Below the pieces are notes generated by a model, which was not told the DNA's origin, made no database searches, and was given only the letters and a program-made list of their open reading frames with translations. A program made the translations under genes and the position numbers. Shown in pieces: positions 5,540 to 7,471 of a stretch of DNA of 7,471 bases. Position 1 is the first letter of the stretch. The number at the start of each line of letters is the position of its first letter. The DNA is from JBEHYA01 sp048498415 (GTDB lineage: Bacteria > Pseudomonadota > Alphaproteobacteria > UBA9219 > RGZA01): positions 1 to 7,471 of the forward strand of contig JBEHYA010000095.1 in NCBI GenBank assembly GCA_048498415.1. The letters are read 5' to 3'.

Positions 5540-6259
5540 TCACGCTTCAATAATCTGTTTTTGCTTTGCCGTAAGCTCGGCGATGCCTTTTTGCGCGAGG
5601 CGGAGCAGCTGCGTGAACTGGGCTTCGGAGAACGCGGTTTGTTCGGCGGTGCCCTGAATTTCGACGATGCCGCCTTTGCCTGTGAGCACGAAGTTTGAAT
5701 CCGCCTGCGCGGTGGAATCTTCCGCGTAATCCAAATCTAAAACGCATTCACCGTTGTAAATGCCGCACGACACAGCCGCGACGCTGTCGTTGAAGGGCAG
5801 GGCTTTGAGCTTGCCCGCCGCGACAAGCTTTTTGGCGGCGAGCGCCATGGCGACATAACTGCCGGTAATCGAAGCGGTGCGCGTGCCGCCATCGGCCTGG
5901 AGCACGTCGCAATCCAGTTTAATTTGCATTTCGCCGAGCACGGCGCGGTTGGTGATGGCGCGGAGTGAACGGCCAATCAGGCGCTGGATTTCCTGCGTGC
6001 GGCCGGACTGTTTGCCCTTGGCGGCTTCGCGGTCGGTGCGTTCCAATGTGGCGCGCGGCAGCATGCCGTATTCGGCGGTGACCCAGCCAAGCCCGGTGCC
6101 CTTGATGAAGGGCGGCACTTTTTCTTCGACTGTCGCGGTGCACAGCACGTGCGTGGCGCCGCATTTGACCAGGCACGAGCCTTCGGCGTAGGGCGAGAAA
6201 TGGGGAATGAATTCGATTGAACGAAGCTGGTCGGCGGCACGGCCGGACGGACGGGGCAT
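5540..6259 (-). CDS. rph: RNase PH, phosphate-dependent tRNA 3' exoribonuclease
   Basis: RNase PH removes nucleotides downstream of the CCA end in tRNA precursors by phosphorolysis and forms a hexameric ring in the cytoplasm. The 239-aa protein is colinear with the well-known family over its whole length: RPSGR (3-7), EGSCLVKCGATHVLCTA, KGTGLGWVTAEYGMLPR (53-69), GRTQEIQRLIGRSLR (86-100), LDCDVLQADGGTRTASITG (115-133) with the phosphate-binding GGTRTAS, and the acidic metal-binding stretch DLDYAEDSTAQAD (175-187), then EIQGTAE (200-206). The ATG at 6259 gives the standard N terminus; GAAAG about 8-12 nt upstream is a weak ribosome site. The neighbour normally found downstream, rdgB, is displaced by the three plus-strand orphan genes. 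Confidence 0.97.
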   Translation of the reverse strand: MPRPSGRAADQLRSIEFIPHFSPYAEGSCLVKCGATHVLCTATVEEKVPPFIKGTGLGWVTAEYGMLPRATLERTDREAAKGKQSGRTQEIQRLIGRSLRAITNRAVLGEMQIKLDCDVLQADGGTRTASITGSYVAMALAAKKLVAAGKLKALPFNDSVAAVSCGIYNGECVLDLDYAEDSTAQADSNFVLTGKGGIVEIQGTAEQTAFSEAQFTQLLRLAQKGIAELTAKQKQIIEA

Positions 6260-6291
6260 GAGAATGTCTTTCGTTGGTTAAGCGGCTTCGT

Positions 6292-6320
6292 TTTCTAAGA
6301 TAAAAGGTGAAATGCAGCAA
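6292..6320 (-). promoter_or_regulatory. Possible rph promoter
   Basis: On the minus strand TTGCTG (complement of 6315-6320) and TAGAAA (complement of 6292-6297) are separated by 17 bases, followed by about 30 bases to the rph start. Both hexamers match the sigma-70 consensus only partly (3/6 and 4/6). A separate promoter is plausible because a large palindromic repeat separates rph from hinT. Confidence 0.2.
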
Positions 6321-6331
6321 CACTTCTTATT

Positions 6332-6422
6332 TGTCATCCCGCGCAAGCACTTGCGCGACGCGGGATCCCATTTGGTTTTCTGAAAGGTTACCATGGGATC
6401 CCGCATCACGTGCGGGATGACA
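6332..6422. repeat. Palindromic intergenic repeat, copy 2 (complete, nested hairpins)
   Basis: The 91-base element ends in perfect 11-bp inverted repeats: TGTCATCCCGC (6332-6342) and GCGGGATGACA (6412-6422). Inside, GCGGGATCCCAT (6360-6371) pairs with ATGGGATCCCGC (6393-6404). Each arm also folds alone: CGCGCAAG/CTTGCGCG (6340-6357, loop CA) and ATCCCGCA/TGCGGGAT (6398-6418). It can therefore form a cruciform or cloverleaf. It starts one base past the hinT stop codon. No T-run follows on either strand, so it is not a standard intrinsic terminator, although it could stall transcription or protect the hinT mRNA 3' end. Confidence 0.85.
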
Positions 6423-6423
6423 G

Positions 6424-6789
6424 TCAGGCTGCTTTCGAAAGCATGGGGCCTAATTTCCGGCCTGCCAGCACATGCACATGGAAATGCGGGACTTCCTGCC
6501 CGCCATTCAGGCCGGTATTGGCGATGAGCCGGTAGCCCTGTTCCGTGGCGCCGCTGATTTTTGCCACGTGGCCGACGGCCTGCCAGAAGCCGGTCATTTC
6601 CAAAGGCGTGGCTTTTTCAGCGAAATCGGAAAATGAGACGTAACTGCCCTTGGGGATGACGAGAATGTGGGTTGGCGCGTGCGGGGCGATATCGTGGAAG
6701 GCCAGCGCATGTTCGTTCTCGAACACTTTTTTGCACGGGATTTGCCCACGCAGGATTTTGGCGAAGATGTTCTGGGTGTCGTAGGTCAT
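6424..6789 (-). CDS. hinT: HinT-like histidine triad (HIT) nucleotide hydrolase
   Basis: HIT-family cytoplasmic dimers of this branch hydrolyse purine nucleoside phosphoramidates such as AMP-lysine; the cellular role is still vague. The protein has 121 residues from the chosen start, the usual length. The histidine triad is H102-F-H104-V-H106-V, followed by the HinT-type tail LAGRKLGPML. The N-terminal IFAKILRGQIPCK and FHDIAPHAPTHILVIPK blocks are also typical. The frame extends nine codons upstream to an ATG at 6816, but GAGAGAG (complement of 6794-6800), four bases before the ATG at 6789, and the family N terminus favour the shorter form. It lies between two palindromic repeats, downstream of hisE on the same strand. 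Confidence 0.92.
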   Translation of the reverse strand: MTYDTQNIFAKILRGQIPCKKVFENEHALAFHDIAPHAPTHILVIPKGSYVSFSDFAEKATPLEMTGFWQAVGHVAKISGATEQGYRLIANTGLNGGQEVPHFHVHVLAGRKLGPMLSKAA

Positions 6790-6815
6790 GCGGCTCTCTC
6801 TATAATAAGAAATCA

Positions 6816-6904
6816 TACTCTCTCAGGCATTCCCGCGGAAGCGGGAATCCAGTGGTACGGTAAAAGAAAACAAACCGGATCCCTTTCTCACGCGGGGATG
6901 CCGG
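6816..6904. repeat. Palindromic intergenic repeat, copy 3
   Basis: The left part holds a perfect hairpin ATTCCCGC/GCGGGAAT (6829-6848, loop GGAA), preceded by TCTCTCAGG, the reverse complement of the flank of copy 1. The right part, GGATCC...CGCGGGGATGCC (about 6877-6903), pairs with the left part as an imperfect large stem. The loop resembles the reverse complement of the copy 1 loop (GGTTTGTTTTCTTTT against AGTTTTCTTTGTTTTT). It fills the gap between the hisE stop and the hinT leader. Exact ends are uncertain by several bases. Confidence 0.75.
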
Positions 6905-6909
6905 ATGGG

Positions 6910-7227
6910 TTATTGCTTGCGTGAATTTTTTTCTTCAATGCCCGACTGATGCGTGCGGGATTCAAGAACCTTGTAGATATCTTCCGGCGTGAGGCCGGCT
7001 TCCGCCCAGGCGACAAGCAGGTGATATAGCAGATCAGCGGATTCAGACGCGATTTTTTCTTTGTTGCCACTTGCGACTTCAACCGCGGTTTCGGTTGCTT
7101 CCTCGCCGATTTTTTTGGCGATGTGTTTGCTGCCTTTTGCAAACAAAGAAGCGGTATAGGATTTCTCCGCGCTTTCTGTTTTGCGGGCGAGAATGGTTTG
7201 GAAAAGAGCATCAAGCGGGTGGGGCAT
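6910..7227 (-). CDS. hisE: HisE, phosphoribosyl-ATP pyrophosphatase
   Basis: HisE catalyses the second step of histidine synthesis, converting phosphoribosyl-ATP to phosphoribosyl-AMP and PPi. The chosen ATG gives 105 residues, typical for the family, and starts MPHPLDALFQTILARK. The MazG-like metal-binding pattern is visible: E42-E43-x-x-E46 within KKIGEEATETAVEVA, and E62-x-x-D65 within SESADLLYHLLVAW. KSYTASLFAKG (22-32) is also a family hallmark. An in-frame ATG at 7284 would overlap the end of hisF and add 19 residues unlike the family, so it is not used. The start follows the hisF stop by four bases, without a clear ribosome site, suggesting coupled translation. The C-terminal tail is short and basic. 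Confidence 0.95.
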   Translation of the reverse strand: MPHPLDALFQTILARKTESAEKSYTASLFAKGSKHIAKKIGEEATETAVEVASGNKEKIASESADLLYHLLVAWAEAGLTPEDIYKVLESRTHQSGIEEKNSRKQ

Positions 7228-7231
7228 GGGT

Positions 7232-7471
7232 TTATTTTCGCACAGCAATGCCGGCTTCGGCCAGATGTTGTTTTGCCTGTTCAATCGTAAACGTGCCGAA
7301 GTGGAAAATGCTGGCGGCGAGCAGCGCGCTGGCGTGGCCTTCCTTCACGCCATCGACTAAATGATCCAGCGTGCCCACACCGCCCGACGCGATGACGGGC
7401 ACATTCACGGCATCGGCGATCCGCTTTGTGAGTTCCAGATCGAAGAAATTTTTGGTAGCAGCGCGGGATAT
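7232..7471 (-). CDS. hisF: HisF, imidazole glycerol phosphate synthase cyclase subunit (3' part)
   Basis: Only the last 79 codons are in the window; the gene continues past the right edge. HisF with HisH converts PRFAR and glutamine-derived ammonia to imidazole glycerol phosphate and AICAR. The visible part matches the final strands of the beta/alpha barrel: FDLELTKRIADAVNVPVIASGGVGTLDHLVDGVKEGHASALLAASIFHFGTFTIEQAKQHLAEAGIAVRK when read in sections, with the phosphate-binding SGG and AAS intact. At the window edge the usual DRDGTKxGFD motif reads SRAATKNFFD, lacking the Asp-Gly pair expected there. The stop lies four bases before the hisE start, in a his operon arrangement. Confidence 0.93.
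   Translation of the reverse strand: MSRAATKNFFDLELTKRIADAVNVPVIASGGVGTLDHLVDGVKEGHASALLAASIFHFGTFTIEQAKQHLAEAGIAVRK

Noticed and set aside
6801..6806. Perfect TATAAT on the plus strand upstream of hinT
   Set aside because: It has no -35 partner at 16-18 bp and would point into hisE in the antisense direction. It is more likely chance AT-rich sequence in the hinT leader.

Overview
The window looks like a chromosomal segment of an alphaproteobacterium. The conserved genes (rph, rdgB, hemW, hinT, hisE, hisF) and the hisF-hisE and rdgB-hemW pairings are typical of that class, as is the DLIYAR variant in HemW. The intergenic DNA carries TTAA half-sites resembling CtrA boxes. Genus or species cannot be fixed from the sequence. 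GC is moderately high in genes and clearly lower in the intergenic gaps.

Layout: every recognisable housekeeping gene lies on the minus strand. Reading from the right edge leftward these are hisF (3' part), hisE, a palindromic repeat, hinT, a second palindromic repeat, rph, then a gap filled by other genes, then rdgB and hemW. Every gene I cannot identify lies on the plus strand: a 228-codon gene (359-1045), a 587-codon gene (2944-4707), and a 99/137-codon pair (4823-5122, 5124-5537). The last three sit between rph and rdgB, which are usually neighbours in alphaproteobacteria, so they look like an inserted or rearranged block of lineage-specific genes. The convergent junctions are extremely tight: a 9-nt overlap with hemW and a 2-nt gap to rph.

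Function: HisF and HisE are histidine biosynthesis enzymes. RdgB removes aberrant purine nucleotides, HemW is a radical-SAM haem chaperone, RNase PH trims tRNA 3' ends, and HinT is a purine nucleoside phosphoramidase. The orphan proteins have no assigned function. The two larger ones contain no cysteine and no N-terminal signal peptide, and their genes share a similar sequence just upstream of the start codon, which suggests common regulation and perhaps a common destination.

Non-coding structure: three copies of an 80-90 bp palindromic repeat (left edge, 6332-6422 and about 6816-6904) and several TTAA/TTAG-based candidate operators upstream of the orphan genes. I found no tRNA, rRNA, CRISPR array, integrase or transposase.
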